This document shows, one piece after another, positions 25,968 through 35,328 of a DNA stretch of 64,000 nt. Made by a program: the position numbers and the translations under genes. The DNA lies in assembly GCA_023262185.1 (NCBI GenBank), contig JALRDO010000009.1, positions 1 through 64,000 of the forward strand, written 5' to 3'. Source of the stretch: Flavobacteriaceae bacterium (GTDB lineage Bacteria > Bacteroidota > Bacteroidia > Flavobacteriales > Flavobacteriaceae). Below the pieces are notes generated by a model. It saw only the letters and a list, made by a program, of their open reading frames with translations, searched no databases and was not told where the DNA came from. Positions within the stretch are counted from its first letter, which is position 1, and each line of letters begins with the position of its first letter.

Positions 25968-26498
25968 ATGCGCCTTTTGGATCAAGATTTTGAACTCTTC
26001 CTGACCCAGGCAGAAATTGAATCGGCGATTGCCGCAATGGCACGTCAACTCGCTGAAGATTATCGCGGAACTTGTCCGCTATTTGTGGGAGTGCTCAATG
26101 GGTGCTTTCGCTTTGCGGCAGAGTTATTTAAATATTATGATGCGCCCTGTGAGGTGAGTTTTGTGAAAATGGCCTCCTATCAGGGATTGACCTCTACCGG
26201 AATTGTGGAGACGCTACTAGATGTATCTGAATCGGTTGAGGGCCGTGATGTGGTGATTCTTGAAGATATTGTTGATTCAGGACATACCTTGCAACATTTG
26301 GTAACGCATTTTTCCGATAAAAATATCCGCAGTTTTAAAATCGCCACCTTATTCTATAAGCCTGCTTCTTACGACAAAGAATATGAGATTGCCTACAAGG
26401 GTATTGACTTGCCTAGTGAGTTTGTAGTGGGTTACGGATTGGATTATAACGAAAAAGGGAGAGAACTCAACAACCTATATATTTTAAAGAATACATGA
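25968..26498 (+). CDS. hpt: Hypoxanthine phosphoribosyltransferase
   Basis: Purine salvage enzyme making IMP (and GMP) from the base and PRPP. The PRPP-binding loop VVILEDIVDSGHTL is clear, and the C-terminal VGYGLDYNEKGREL matches the base-binding region. Length 176 residues. Its stop overlaps the adk start (ATGA), and the gene is divergent from purKE. Confidence 0.92.
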   Translation: MRLLDQDFELFLTQAEIESAIAAMARQLAEDYRGTCPLFVGVLNGCFRFAAELFKYYDAPCEVSFVKMASYQGLTSTGIVETLLDVSESVEGRDVVILEDIVDSGHTLQHLVTHFSDKNIRSFKIATLFYKPASYDKEYEIAYKGIDLPSEFVVGYGLDYNEKGRELNNLYILKNT

Positions 26499-27067
26499 AA
26501 ATCATAGTATTATTCGGAAAGCCAGGGGCTGGTAAAGGTACCCAGGCGGCACTTTTGAAAGAAACATTTTCTCTTGTTCACATTTCAACAGGGGACGTGT
26601 TCAGGGCGAATATTAAAGGAAATACACCACTTGGTGTAATGGCCAAATCGTTTATCGATAAGGGTGAGCTCGTACCCGATGCAGTCACGGTAGATATGCT
26701 TAGCGCAGAGGTAGAGAAAAATCCCGATGCGAAGGGCTTCATCTTTGACGGATTTCCGCGAACTACGGCTCAGGCAGAGGCTCTTGACGCTTTGCTCGAG
26801 GAAAAATGCCTGAAGGTCGACGCTACCATTGCGCTAGTTGCGGACGATGAAGTGTTGATTGAACGCCTTCTTGAGCGTGGAAAAAGAAGCGGTAGGTCTG
26901 ACGATACTGACGCCTTGAAGATTCGTACGCGATTTGAGGAATACAACTTAAAAACAGCCCCATTAATAACTTATTATTCGCAGCAGGGTAAATACCAAGA
27001 AGTGAATGGAATAGGTGAAATTGAATCTATTAGCGCGAAGCTGGCTGCCATTATTGAGGCTTTATGA
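26495..27067 (+). CDS. adk: Adenylate kinase
   Basis: Interconverts AMP, ADP and ATP. P-loop [10 protein letters not shown] at residues 7-16, the AMP-site [10 protein letters not shown], the FDGFPRT motif and the [14 protein letters not shown] segment are present. The 190-residue protein is the short form: the LID domain is reduced to a few residues and carries no zinc cysteines. It overlaps hpt and obg by 4 bases at each end, so the three are translationally coupled. Confidence 0.94.
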   Translation: MKIIVLFGKPGAGKGTQAALLKETFSLVHISTGDVFRANIKGNTPLGVMAKSFIDKGELVPDAVTVDMLSAEVEKNPDAKGFIFDGFPRTTAQAEALDALLEEKCLKVDATIALVADDEVLIERLLERGKRSGRSDDTDALKIRTRFEEYNLKTAPLITYYSQQGKYQEVNGIGEIESISAKLAAIIEAL

Positions 27068-28071
27068 CCGAAGGAAATTTTGTCGATTACGTAAAAATCC
27101 ATGTATCCTCAGGAAATGGTGGTAAAGGATCTACGCATTTGCACCGTGAAAAATATGTAGCCAAGGGTGGACCTGATGGCGGAGACGGTGGCCGCGGAGG
27201 CCATGTTATACTCCGCACCAACTCTAACCTCTGGACCTTGGTGTCGTTTAAGTTTAAGCAACACTTTAAGGCCGGTCACGGAGAGCACGGAAGTAAAAAC
27301 CGATCGACCGGAGCCGATGGAGCAGATGTCTTCGTTGATGTTCCTTTAGGTACGGTGGTTCGTGATGCAGAGACCAATGAAGTACTCACAGAACTTACCG
27401 AAGAGAACCAAGAATTCTGTGCCGCTGAAGGTGGACTGGGGGGCAGAGGAAACTGGCATTTTAAAACCCCAACCAATCAAACACCGCGCTACGCTCAACC
27501 CGGAATACCGGGATATGAAAAGCAGCTGCTACTCGAGCTAAAGGTGCTTGCCGATGTTGGGCTTGTTGGTTTTCCGAATGCAGGTAAATCAACACTATTA
27601 TCTGTGTTGACATCAGCGAAACCTAAAATTGCAGATTATCCGTTTACCACCTTAAAACCGAATCTTGGTATCGTAGAATACAGAGATTTCAAAAGCTTTG
27701 TGATTGCCGATATTCCTGGAATTATAGAAGGAGCTTCAGAGGGTAAAGGACTTGGACATTATTTTCTACGACACATAGAGCGCAATTCTATTTTGCTCTA
27801 TGTGATCGCCGCAGATGCCGATGACGTTGCAGAAGAATATCGCATTTTAAAATCTGAATTGACCAAATACAATCCTGGCCTTTTAGATAAGCGACAAGTC
27901 ATCGCCATTTCAAAAAGTGACCTCCTAGACGACGAGCTCAAAACCGAGCTTTCAGAAAGGATAAAAGCAGATTTTAAAGGAATCTCTCACTTGTTTATTT
28001 CTTCGGTAGCCCAGCAGAATTTAAGCGCGCTTAAAGATCTACTCTGGAATGAGTTAAATACTGAGGATTAA
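27064..28071 (+). CDS. obgE: Obg family GTPase (ribosome assembly)
   Basis: Essential GTPase in 50S assembly and stress control. The N-terminal glycine-rich Obg fold is visible ([10 protein letters not shown] and similar repeats, residues about 1-155), followed by the G domain with G1 GFPNAGKS, the switch TTLKPNLG, G3 DIPGII and G4 SKSDLL. No C-terminal OCT domain is seen at 335 residues, as usual in Bacteroidota. It is last in the hpt-adk-obg operon and overlaps the convergent cupin gene by 4 bases. Confidence 0.94.
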   Translation: MTEGNFVDYVKIHVSSGNGGKGSTHLHREKYVAKGGPDGGDGGRGGHVILRTNSNLWTLVSFKFKQHFKAGHGEHGSKNRSTGADGADVFVDVPLGTVVRDAETNEVLTELTEENQEFCAAEGGLGGRGNWHFKTPTNQTPRYAQPGIPGYEKQLLLELKVLADVGLVGFPNAGKSTLLSVLTSAKPKIADYPFTTLKPNLGIVEYRDFKSFVIADIPGIIEGASEGKGLGHYFLRHIERNSILLYVIAADADDVAEEYRILKSELTKYNPGLLDKRQVIAISKSDLLDDELKTELSERIKADFKGISHLFISSVAQQNLSALKDLLWNELNTED

Positions 28072-28388
28072 CGGTATTCTTCACGCACAGGGGTAAAGAC
28101 ATCCATTAGCACGCATTCGGTAATAGCCTTTCCGTAATGCGGAACATTAGAAGGAATACAGACCACATCTCCTGGATGGCACAAACGTTTAGTTCCATCA
28201 ATTTCAAATTCAAATTGGCCTGAAACCACATGCATCATTTGTTCATGGACATGTTGGTGTCTCGGTACCTCTGCCTGGGCATCAATATTCCAAAAAGCCC
28301 AAGAAAGTCCGTCTCCGTGAATGAACTTACCTTTGACTCCAGGAAAAAGTTCTTTCGCCTCTATTGCATCTAAATTTGAGTGATTCAT
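28068..28388 (-). CDS. Single-domain cupin protein
   Basis: A 106-residue cupin. The first metal motif is [24 protein letters not shown] (ligands His, His, Glu region) and the second is VPHYGKAI. The size and simple fold suggest a small dioxygenase, isomerase or sugar-binding protein, but nothing in the sequence fixes the role. It stands alone on the minus strand between obgE and the Mpl-like gene. Confidence 0.8.
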   Translation of the reverse strand: MNHSNLDAIEAKELFPGVKGKFIHGDGLSWAFWNIDAQAEVPRHQHVHEQMMHVVSGQFEFEIDGTKRLCHPGDVVCIPSNVPHYGKAITECVLMDVFTPVREEYR

Positions 28389-28435
28389 AGCTGAACTTAT
28401 TTGTAATTTGACAAGTAGACTCGAAAGGTAGAACT

Positions 28436-28443
28436 TATTTTTG
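28436..28443 (+). promoter_or_regulatory. TAnnTTTG -7 box of the Mpl-like operon
   Basis: TATTTTTG is an exact match and ends 4 bases before the ATG at 28448, again implying a leaderless mRNA. A TTTG at 28407-28410 is 25 bases upstream, longer than the usual spacing. Confidence 0.48.
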
Positions 28444-28447
28444 CTTC

Positions 28448-29791
28448 ATGAACTATCACTTTATCGCCATTGGGGGCAGTGCAATGCACAACCTAGCCCT
28501 TGCACTACACGATTCTGGACACCAAATTACGGGTAGCGATGATGCTTTGTACGATCCGGCTAAAACCCGATTAGAAAAAGCTGGTATAGCCCCAAAAGCC
28601 TTAGGGTATCATCCTGAAAACATTCACCAGGGATTAGACGCGGTAGTTCTGGGTATGCACGCTAAAGCCGATAATGTCGAACTGAAAAAAGCTCAAGAAT
28701 TAGGGATTACGATTTATTCATATCCAGAATTTGTTTACGAGCAATCGAAGCACAAGACCCGTGTCGTGATTGCTGGAAGTCACGGTAAAACAACCATCAC
28801 TTCTATGATTCTTCACGCCATGCATTACCACGGAAAGGAAATAGATTATCTCGTGGGCGCCCAATTGGAGGGTTTTGACCGCATGGTTCGACTCAGCGAC
28901 GGCTCGGATTTCATTATTATTGAGGGTGACGAGTACCTTTCATCGGCCATTGATCGCAGATCTAAGTTCTTGTGGTACCAGCCCAATATTGCTTTGGTAA
29001 GCGGCATCGCTTGGGATCACATTAATGTCTTTAATTCAGAAGACATCTATGTCGATCAGTTTAGAAAATTTATGAATACCATTATTCCTGGGGGGTCGCT
29101 GACGTACTTCGAGAACGACTCTAAGGTAAGAGCCTTAGTAGAAGAGTTGCAGGTTCCAATACGTAAGTTTCCGTATGTTGCAGCGGCGCATGAAGTGTTG
29201 GCTGACCAAACCATGGTGCATACTGAAGAAGGTGAGTTGCCTCTGAAGATTTTTGGAGAGCATAATATGGCAAATCTTGAGGGAGCCCGCTGGATCTGTC
29301 AGCAGCTAGGAATAGAGCCTATGGATTTTTACGAGGCGATGATGTCGTTCAAGGGAGCGGCTAAACGCCTAGAACGAATGCCGTCTTCAAAGGGGACAGT
29401 ATTCAAAGATTTTGCCCATGCGCCGTCTAAGGTAAGGGCAACCTGCTCGGCCGTCAGACATCAGTTTCCGAATAAAAAATTACACGCAGTACTAGAGCTT
29501 CACACGTTCAGTTCGTTAACCCCTGCCTTCATTGAACATTACAAGGGAGCTCTTTCCAATGCAGATACCGCAGTTGTAATGTACGACCCTGAGACTTTGT
29601 TGAAAAAGGGAATGGCGCCACTCGACCCTTTATTTATTCAAAAGGCTTTTGATAGAGACGATTTAATCGTAATGCATTCGGCTGATGCCTTGCGAACCCA
29701 TCTCGAACCGTGTCGTGAAGAAAATGCCCTTATTTTGATGATGAGTTCGGGTACTTTTGCCGGCTTCGACTTTGGTTATTTTCAGACGTAA
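28448..29791 (+). CDS. mpl: Mur ligase family protein, Mpl-like (UDP-MurNAc peptide ligase)
   Basis: ATP-dependent Mur ligase resembling MurC/Mpl; Mpl recycles murein tripeptide by joining it to UDP-MurNAc. The N-terminal domain has IAIGGSAMHNLA-type Rossmann loop (FIAIGGSAMHNLAL), the central domain the P-loop AGSHGKTT and the EGDEYL segment, and the C-terminal domain HAPSKVRAT, which corresponds to the Mpl-type HHPTAI/HAP motif. MurC normally has a different N-terminal IGIGG(I)GMSG. Length 447. The next gene starts on the last base of the stop codon. Confidence 0.83.
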   Translation: MNYHFIAIGGSAMHNLALALHDSGHQITGSDDALYDPAKTRLEKAGIAPKALGYHPENIHQGLDAVVLGMHAKADNVELKKAQELGITIYSYPEFVYEQSKHKTRVVIAGSHGKTTITSMILHAMHYHGKEIDYLVGAQLEGFDRMVRLSDGSDFIIIEGDEYLSSAIDRRSKFLWYQPNIALVSGIAWDHINVFNSEDIYVDQFRKFMNTIIPGGSLTYFENDSKVRALVEELQVPIRKFPYVAAAHEVLADQTMVHTEEGELPLKIFGEHNMANLEGARWICQQLGIEPMDFYEAMMSFKGAAKRLERMPSSKGTVFKDFAHAPSKVRATCSAVRHQFPNKKLHAVLELHTFSSLTPAFIEHYKGALSNADTAVVMYDPETLLKKGMAPLDPLFIQKAFDRDDLIVMHSADALRTHLEPCREENALILMMSSGTFAGFDFGYFQT

Positions 29792-31071
29792 TGATTTTAA
29801 TCTATACCCATAAGAATACTCCTAGGCTGCGCTTTGTGGTCAGGCATCTCTTTAGACGGATCATGGGTGCAAACGCTGAACTGACTGACTCGGTCGATGA
29901 CTTTGTAAAGCATGCGGGACCCAAACTCACCTATGCGCGTCAACCCTTGCAATCTGAGTTTTTTATACGGTCAAATGAATTACTGTTTGATCGTAATATT
30001 GAGCCTCAAGACATCCACTGGCGCGATTGGGAGGGAGTACCATGTTTCTTTGAACTCGATTCGAGGTCAAGTGTTCCATTCGATATTTTTTCTGCCTCTT
30101 TTTTTCTGCTCAGTCGTTATGAAGAATACCTACCGCATCAGAAAGACGACTTAGGCCGTTTCAGGGCGATAGAGAGTGTTTTGAGCGATAGGCAAGGGGC
30201 AATGAAACGTCCATTGGTTGATTTATGGGCGCTAAAACTGAAGGCAGCATTATTGGAGGCTTTTCCGGGGATCGAATTTAACGATCGCATTTACCAGGTC
30301 AATGTGGTGATCACCGCTATAAGTGCTCATAAGTATAGTTATCGCTCCATTAGTCGGCATGTTTTAGAATCGCTGATCGATATAGGTAAGATGCGGTTTA
30401 CGGCACTTTCTTCGCGATTTAAGACCGTGGTGCTTGGCCAGAAAGATCCCTATGACAACTATCTTGAATTGCAGCAACCCTTAAGCGAGATGGGTGTCAG
30501 TTTGTTCCCCTTCTTTCAATACTCGCGCTACGATGTAAACGACAGAAACGTTTCTTGGTCAAAGAGCAAATACGGCTTCTTTCTAAAGCATATTAACGAT
30601 TACCTTGAAATTGGGTATTTGCGTTCGCGTATGGCTATAGAAGATGCAGGATTATTCAAGCTTGAACTCAAGAAGATGCAACAGTTACTTCACAGACCCT
30701 TGTACAAGGTGGTTTTATCAGAGCACCGGGTTTTGCTTCCAGACGCCTATCAAGAATTGGTGCAAGAAGAGGTTAAAGAAGACTTTTCAATGGGGTATGC
30801 AGATGTGATAGGGTTTCGTGCAGGAACCTGCACTCCCTTTCCTTTTTACGACTTAGGATTAGAGGTAGAGCAACCTTTGAGAGTTTATCCGATCTGCGCT
30901 TCGCATGAGGCCTTAAGAGCACTTGACATTGAAACTGTTGAAAAGCAGCTTATGAATAGTGCTAATGAGGTCAAGGCGGTTAATGGAATCTTTTGTCTTC
31001 AGCTTTCAAATAAGTATATTCATGAGATGGGTATTGAGTCGGTAACACGATTTGTAAATGCTGTAGTATGA
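29791..31071 (+). CDS. Polysaccharide deacetylase-like protein (DUF7033 type), apparently lacking the catalytic Asp
   Basis: A 426-residue protein of the Bacteroidota family that joins a DUF7033-like N-terminal domain to a carbohydrate-esterase-4-like barrel. Family signs are ASFFLLSRYEEYLPH and the late EDFSMGYADVIGFRAGTCTPFPFYDL block. In the members I remember, the barrel begins with an IIDVPxAY-like strand carrying the catalytic Asp; here the corresponding stretch reads VNVVITAISAHKY, with no Asp. The protein may therefore be inactive or act differently. It overlaps both neighbours and is translationally coupled with Mpl and the HAD phosphatase. Confidence 0.65.
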   Translation: MILIYTHKNTPRLRFVVRHLFRRIMGANAELTDSVDDFVKHAGPKLTYARQPLQSEFFIRSNELLFDRNIEPQDIHWRDWEGVPCFFELDSRSSVPFDIFSASFFLLSRYEEYLPHQKDDLGRFRAIESVLSDRQGAMKRPLVDLWALKLKAALLEAFPGIEFNDRIYQVNVVITAISAHKYSYRSISRHVLESLIDIGKMRFTALSSRFKTVVLGQKDPYDNYLELQQPLSEMGVSLFPFFQYSRYDVNDRNVSWSKSKYGFFLKHINDYLEIGYLRSRMAIEDAGLFKLELKKMQQLLHRPLYKVVLSEHRVLLPDAYQELVQEEVKEDFSMGYADVIGFRAGTCTPFPFYDLGLEVEQPLRVYPICASHEALRALDIETVEKQLMNSANEVKAVNGIFCLQLSNKYIHEMGIESVTRFVNAVV

Positions 31072-31757
31072 TTCCGAATACTATTACCGATATATTTTTT
31101 GATCTTGATCATACGCTTTGGGATTTTGAGCGAAACTCTGCTGCCACCTTTCAACATTTATTAGAAAAACATGAACTCGGGTTAAGTCTACACGATTTCC
31201 TGGCAGTTTACGTTCCGATCAATAGAGCTTATTGGAAGGCCTATCGCAATGCAGAGGTCACCAAGGAACAGTTGCGCTACGGGCGCCTGAAAGATGCTTT
31301 TGATAAGCTGGGTCACCCTGTCAATGACACTATCATACACGATCTGGCTGAAGGATATATCACCCATCTCACCTCTTTTTCACATGTTTTTGATCATACC
31401 CATTCGACGCTTGAATATCTAAGTACGAAGTATAGACTGCACATTCTGACCAATGGATTCAAAGAAATACAGCACAAGAAGCTGTCAGGTGCTCAAATAG
31501 ATCAATTCTTTTCTTGTGTGATAAATGCAGAGGAGGTAGGGGTGAAAAAACCCGATCCGGAAATCTTTAATGCTGCGCTGAAACGGGCTGAGGTTCTACC
31601 TGAACAAGCACTTATGATAGGGGATGATCTTGAAGCAGACGTATATGGAGCGCTGAATGCCGGTTGGTCGGCTCTGCATTTCAACAATGATGATTTAGCC
31701 TCAGATCCTAATTGTGTTAGCTTTAGCTGCCTGAGCGAATTGAAGCAATTGCTGTAG
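31068..31757 (+). CDS. HAD phosphatase, YjjG-type pyrimidine nucleotidase family
   Basis: HAD superfamily hydrolase close to YjjG, a house-cleaning nucleotidase that removes non-canonical pyrimidine nucleotides. Motif I FFDLDHTLWDFERNS is the typical YjjG wording; motif II is ILTNGF, motif III the Lys in GVKKPDPEIF, and motif IV MIGDDLEAD. The length of 229 fits. It overlaps the preceding gene by 4 bases and ends directly against the convergent rlmB stop. Confidence 0.85.
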   Translation: MIPNTITDIFFDLDHTLWDFERNSAATFQHLLEKHELGLSLHDFLAVYVPINRAYWKAYRNAEVTKEQLRYGRLKDAFDKLGHPVNDTIIHDLAEGYITHLTSFSHVFDHTHSTLEYLSTKYRLHILTNGFKEIQHKKLSGAQIDQFFSCVINAEEVGVKKPDPEIFNAALKRAEVLPEQALMIGDDLEADVYGALNAGWSALHFNNDDLASDPNCVSFSCLSELKQLL

Positions 31758-32507
31758 TTAATACAATTTTCGCTGGCGAATCACCTCATATAGCATCACC
31801 CCACAGGCTACAGATACGTTTAGTGAAGCGATTTGTCCGAGTTGCGGAAGACTCAAGGTGGCATCTACCATTTTTAAGACTGAAGGATTGACTCCGCGTT
31901 CTTCAGACCCCATTATCAATGCAATGGCTTCGGTAAGGTCGCTTTCGTAAAGTGAAGTATCACTTTTTTCAGATGCCGCTAACACTTTAATCCCTGAGCT
32001 TTGAAGGTACATAACCGCATCCTTGAGGTGGGTTACTTTGGCAATAGGAACCGAAAATGCAGCACCTTGAGAAGTTTTAATGGCATCTCTGTTTAAAGGG
32101 GCCATTCCTTGCTGAGGAATCACTACGAGGTCAACCCCACTTGATTCTGCTGTTCTTAGTACCGCTCCGAAATTTCTAACGTCTGTGAGGCCGTCAAGTA
32201 ATAATATGAGGGGTGCAGATGTTTTTTGTTCTAGCAAATGTTCTACACTTTCTTCAAAAGATGCAAAGGGGATCGGGACGATCTCAGCCACAGCTCCTTG
32301 GTGATTGGCTGAAGTGAAGCGCTGAAGCCTTTCAGCTGGAACATATGATATTTGAATCTTGGCTTTTCTCAATTCTTGCTCTAATTCTTTGAAGAGCGGT
32401 CCAGAGGCTCCCTTTAGCAAGTAGGCCTTCTGAAGGTCTTGATCAGCCTTTAGTGCTTCTAGAATAGTTCTGATCCCATAAATGAAGGGAATAGATGGTT
32501 GACTCAT
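31758..32507 (-). CDS. rlmB: 23S rRNA (guanosine-2'-O-)-methyltransferase, TrmH/SpoU family
   Basis: SPOUT methyltransferase methylating a ribose in 23S rRNA. The three SPOUT motifs are present: LLLDGLTDVRNFGAVLRTAE, ALIMGSEERGVNP, and LPQLGQIASLNVSVACGVMLYE, which form the trefoil SAM site. A short N-terminal substrate-binding domain (about 1-85) precedes it. Length 249. A tRNA-methylating TrmH paralogue is the alternative, so RlmB is the best but not certain name. Confidence 0.85.
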   Translation of the reverse strand: MSQPSIPFIYGIRTILEALKADQDLQKAYLLKGASGPLFKELEQELRKAKIQISYVPAERLQRFTSANHQGAVAEIVPIPFASFEESVEHLLEQKTSAPLILLLDGLTDVRNFGAVLRTAESSGVDLVVIPQQGMAPLNRDAIKTSQGAAFSVPIAKVTHLKDAVMYLQSSGIKVLAASEKSDTSLYESDLTEAIALIMGSEERGVNPSVLKMVDATLSLPQLGQIASLNVSVACGVMLYEVIRQRKLY

Positions 32508-32573
32508 TTTTATGCTTAAAACAGGTGCAAATTCTTACTTTTAAATGAATATTCGACCAAATCCAGCGTTTAA

Positions 32574-33098
32574 ATGAAATTTTTCAAGCTTCTATGGGTG
32601 CTGACCCCATTGATTTATTCTTTTGAATACCGCAGCGAGGATAAATCCTACACCGCTTATATCTTCATGGGCCTCGAGTGTCCTATCTCTCAAAAATACA
32701 TCCCCACCTTGAATGAGATAGCCGATTCACAGACCGATTTAGCGATAATTGGGGTGTTTAGTGGAGCAATTACTGATCAAGAGATAGCCAAATTTAAAGC
32801 CCAGTTTGGAGTTGAATTTGAATTGGTGTCGGATGTTCATTATAAGTTAGCTGATAGGTATAAGGCATCCGTTACCCCTGAGGTGTTTTTGATCGATGCC
32901 TTTGGTGCATTGCGGTATTCAGGAGCTATTGACAATTGGTTTGTGAGCCTCGGAAGAAACCGCTTTAAACCAAGTGAATTTTATCTACTTGACGCTTTGG
33001 CAGCCATTAGGAAAGGAAACGAAGTCGATCCGGATAGAACCTTACCCATAGGATGCTTTTTAGAACGCAATAAAGCGATGTCTCATGAGCACCATTAA
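32574..33098 (+). CDS. Redoxin / thioredoxin-fold protein
   Basis: A 174-residue thioredoxin-like protein of the peroxiredoxin/SCO-type redoxin group. An N-terminal hydrophobic stretch (about 5-18) suggests export or membrane anchoring. The active-site motif is ECPISQKY, so only one of the two redox cysteines remains (CxxS). The later SVTPEVFLID segment supplies the cis-proline. Its last 14 bases overlap the following cytochrome c gene, so the two are coupled and may form a periplasmic electron-transfer pair. The exact reaction is unknown. Confidence 0.75.
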   Translation: MKFFKLLWVLTPLIYSFEYRSEDKSYTAYIFMGLECPISQKYIPTLNEIADSQTDLAIIGVFSGAITDQEIAKFKAQFGVEFELVSDVHYKLADRYKASVTPEVFLIDAFGALRYSGAIDNWFVSLGRNRFKPSEFYLLDALAAIRKGNEVDPDRTLPIGCFLERNKAMSHEHH

Positions 33099-34308
33099 AT
33101 CAATTTTGACCATAGGGTTGATGGGGGCAGTGGCTACAGTAGGAGCACAAACTACCTATGAGAAAGATGTAGCTCCTATTATTCAAAAAAATTGCGTGAG
33201 CTGTCACACGCCAGGAGGTTATGGTCCATTTTCACTGCAAACCTTTAACGATGTTTATAAGCGCGCAAAATTTATAGGTCATGTTACTCAAACGCGATAT
33301 ATGCCTCCATGGAAGGCAGATCCAACTTTTAGTCGGTTCGCAAATGAACGTTTTTTGAGTGATGATGAAATTGCTACCATACAACGGTGGATTGATGAAG
33401 GATTGTTGAGAGGTGAGGATAATTCAGAATCGCCAAGAATTATTGAAATTACTGATGAGGAGCCTGCAGATTTGGTTTTAGAGATGGCCAAGCCATTTGA
33501 ATTATCCAATAATGGGATAGAGGACTATCGTTTTTTTCATATTCCTACTGGCCTTAAAAAGGACACCTATGTATCCAAGATTGAATTCATTGCAGGAAAT
33601 AAGCGCTATTTACATCACAGTCGCGTTATGGTAGATACTTCAGGTCAAACTGCCGGAATTGACGGGCTTTCAGAATTTGATCCGCTATCTAGATTCTTTC
33701 AGACCCAACCTTTAATGGATGAATTTCTATATGGTTGGGTTCCGGGAAATCTTCCGGTAACTTTCCCTAAGGGTATTGCAAAATTAATTCCAGCAAACTC
33801 TGATTTAATCCTTAACATACATTACGCCCCATCTGCAGAAAGAGTTACCGATTTATCGGCAGTGAAATTATATTTTTCAAAGAATCCTGTTGAACACCTG
33901 GTAAAGAGTTTTTATATCGAAGAAGAGGATATCGCAAATCCCCCTTTCATTATAAAGGCCTATGAAAAGCCGACGTTTTATGTCAGTAAGACGATCACCC
34001 AAGACATGAATGTGGTTTCTCTTTTGCCGCATATGCATTTCTTAGGTAAAAAAATGGTTGCCTTAGCCATCACACCTGATAATAAGGAAATCCCTTTGAT
34101 ACGTATCAATGATTGGGACTTTAATTGGCAAAGCACCTATTTGCTTCAAGAGCCTTTATTTTTACCAAAAGGTACCGTACTATTACTAGTAGCTGAATAT
34201 GATAACACTATTGAGAATCCATTAAATCCATCGGATCCACCTCGTGACGTAACTTATGGTTGGAATTCTACGGATGAAATGATGAACCTAATCTTTTATT
34301 ATTACTAA
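33085..34308 (+). CDS. Monoheme cytochrome c fused to a copper type II monooxygenase-like (PHM) domain
   Basis: Exported 407-residue protein with a signal peptide (about 1-21), an N-terminal cytochrome c domain with heme site C37-V-S-C40-H41, then a region resembling peptidylglycine alpha-hydroxylating monooxygenase. The copper ligands seem complete: adjacent His177-His178 and His246 for the CuH-like site, His316-x-His318 and Met399 for the CuM-like site, in the same order as in PHM (HH, H, HxH, M). This suggests an oxygen-activating periplasmic enzyme fed by its own heme, inferred from motif order only. The upstream redoxin gene overlaps by 14 bases. Confidence 0.74.
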   Translation: MSTIKSILTIGLMGAVATVGAQTTYEKDVAPIIQKNCVSCHTPGGYGPFSLQTFNDVYKRAKFIGHVTQTRYMPPWKADPTFSRFANERFLSDDEIATIQRWIDEGLLRGEDNSESPRIIEITDEEPADLVLEMAKPFELSNNGIEDYRFFHIPTGLKKDTYVSKIEFIAGNKRYLHHSRVMVDTSGQTAGIDGLSEFDPLSRFFQTQPLMDEFLYGWVPGNLPVTFPKGIAKLIPANSDLILNIHYAPSAERVTDLSAVKLYFSKNPVEHLVKSFYIEEEDIANPPFIIKAYEKPTFYVSKTITQDMNVVSLLPHMHFLGKKMVALAITPDNKEIPLIRINDWDFNWQSTYLLQEPLFLPKGTVLLLVAEYDNTIENPLNPSDPPRDVTYGWNSTDEMMNLIFYYY

Positions 34309-34310
34309 TA

Positions 34311-34343
34311 AAAAAGGCCACCTTTTTGGGGTGGCCTTTTTTT
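34311..34343. terminator. Bidirectional intrinsic terminator
   Basis: AAAAAGGCCACC pairs with GGTGGCCTTTTTT around a short loop; A tract on the left and T tract on the right let it end both the cytochrome gene (+) and the lipoprotein gene (-). Confidence 0.88.
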
Positions 34344-34362
34344 ATAATCCTTTATTCAAGAA

Positions 34363-35307
34363 TTATTCTTTACATAGATCAAGTAGCATAAGCCCTTGAG
34401 CTCTAGCGGCATCATAAGGAACCCAATTTAAAAGGGTATTTCCATTAGGATTTTTGATGGTTACACCAACCTCAGAATCCCAATCTCCTTTGTTATAGCT
34501 AAAGTACATTGAGCTTGAGCCAGCTGGAATAGTGATAGTTGCAGAAGCTGCTGCTGCGGCTACAGTAAATGAAGTGAACACTGCTCCATCAACATACACA
34601 TCAATTGATGCGCCGTTCCATCCGTCACCATATGCATCAATACCGGTTATAGTCCAATCTCCTGTTCTTAATGTGATTTCTGTTGCACATGTAACACCCC
34701 AGTCGATAGCGCAATTGGCTTCTGGGAATTCCGTACATACAGAAGGCGACCAAGAATCAAAGACTCTTCCATCTTCGGTAGTTAGAACCCAAGTAAGTCT
34801 AAAGGTATCTCCAGGAACAAACTTTTTGTTTGCTCCACGTCCTTTTCCAAGCGGGTCTGAATAAACTGATTGAGATCCGTTTCCAAATCCATAATCAAAG
34901 GTGGCTGATGAATAAACATTATAAACCTCCGCTTGACTTATTGAGAAGGATCCAAACTCACCATCTGCTTTAGGGGTAATTGATTTTACCTTTTTCCCTT
35001 GAGCACCTCCATGTGAGGCAACAGCCTTGTTACCATCCTTGTCTGTATATTCCTCGTTAAAGGTTACATAAAGGTCAATATTAGTCACTGTATTTAACTT
35101 ATCGATTGATTTCCATTTGAAATTCACGTCGATAGTTGCCGCGGCGTTAGATGTACTAAAACCAACAGCAGGATCTGATGTTAGTAGTCCATAACCATGA
35201 ACTCCAGATTCCCAATCAGGAACAGCAATTAAAGATTCATCTTTACAAGATAGTAAGGTAACTGCTATAAGTGATAGAGAAAACAAATATGTAGTTATTC
35301 TTTTCAT
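34363..35307 (-). CDS. SusE-position lipoprotein with a GDGWNG domain
   Basis: Outer-membrane lipoprotein: a signal peptide ends at a lipobox LLSC near residue 21. The N-terminal part (about 25-190) is an unrecognised beta-rich region; the C-terminal part contains the block TGDWTITGIDAYGDGWNGAS (about 217-236), a calcium-type loop domain that recurs in secreted proteins of marine Bacteroidota. It follows SusD by 21 bases and probably serves as an accessory surface glycan- or peptide-binding protein of the SusCD unit. Substrate unknown. Confidence 0.72.
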   Translation of the reverse strand: MKRITTYLFSLSLIAVTLLSCKDESLIAVPDWESGVHGYGLLTSDPAVGFSTSNAAATIDVNFKWKSIDKLNTVTNIDLYVTFNEEYTDKDGNKAVASHGGAQGKKVKSITPKADGEFGSFSISQAEVYNVYSSATFDYGFGNGSQSVYSDPLGKGRGANKKFVPGDTFRLTWVLTTEDGRVFDSWSPSVCTEFPEANCAIDWGVTCATEITLRTGDWTITGIDAYGDGWNGASIDVYVDGAVFTSFTVAAAAASATITIPAGSSSMYFSYNKGDWDSEVGVTIKNPNGNTLLNWVPYDAARAQGLMLLDLCKE

Positions 35308-35328
35308 CGTTTCTATATGTTTAATTTA

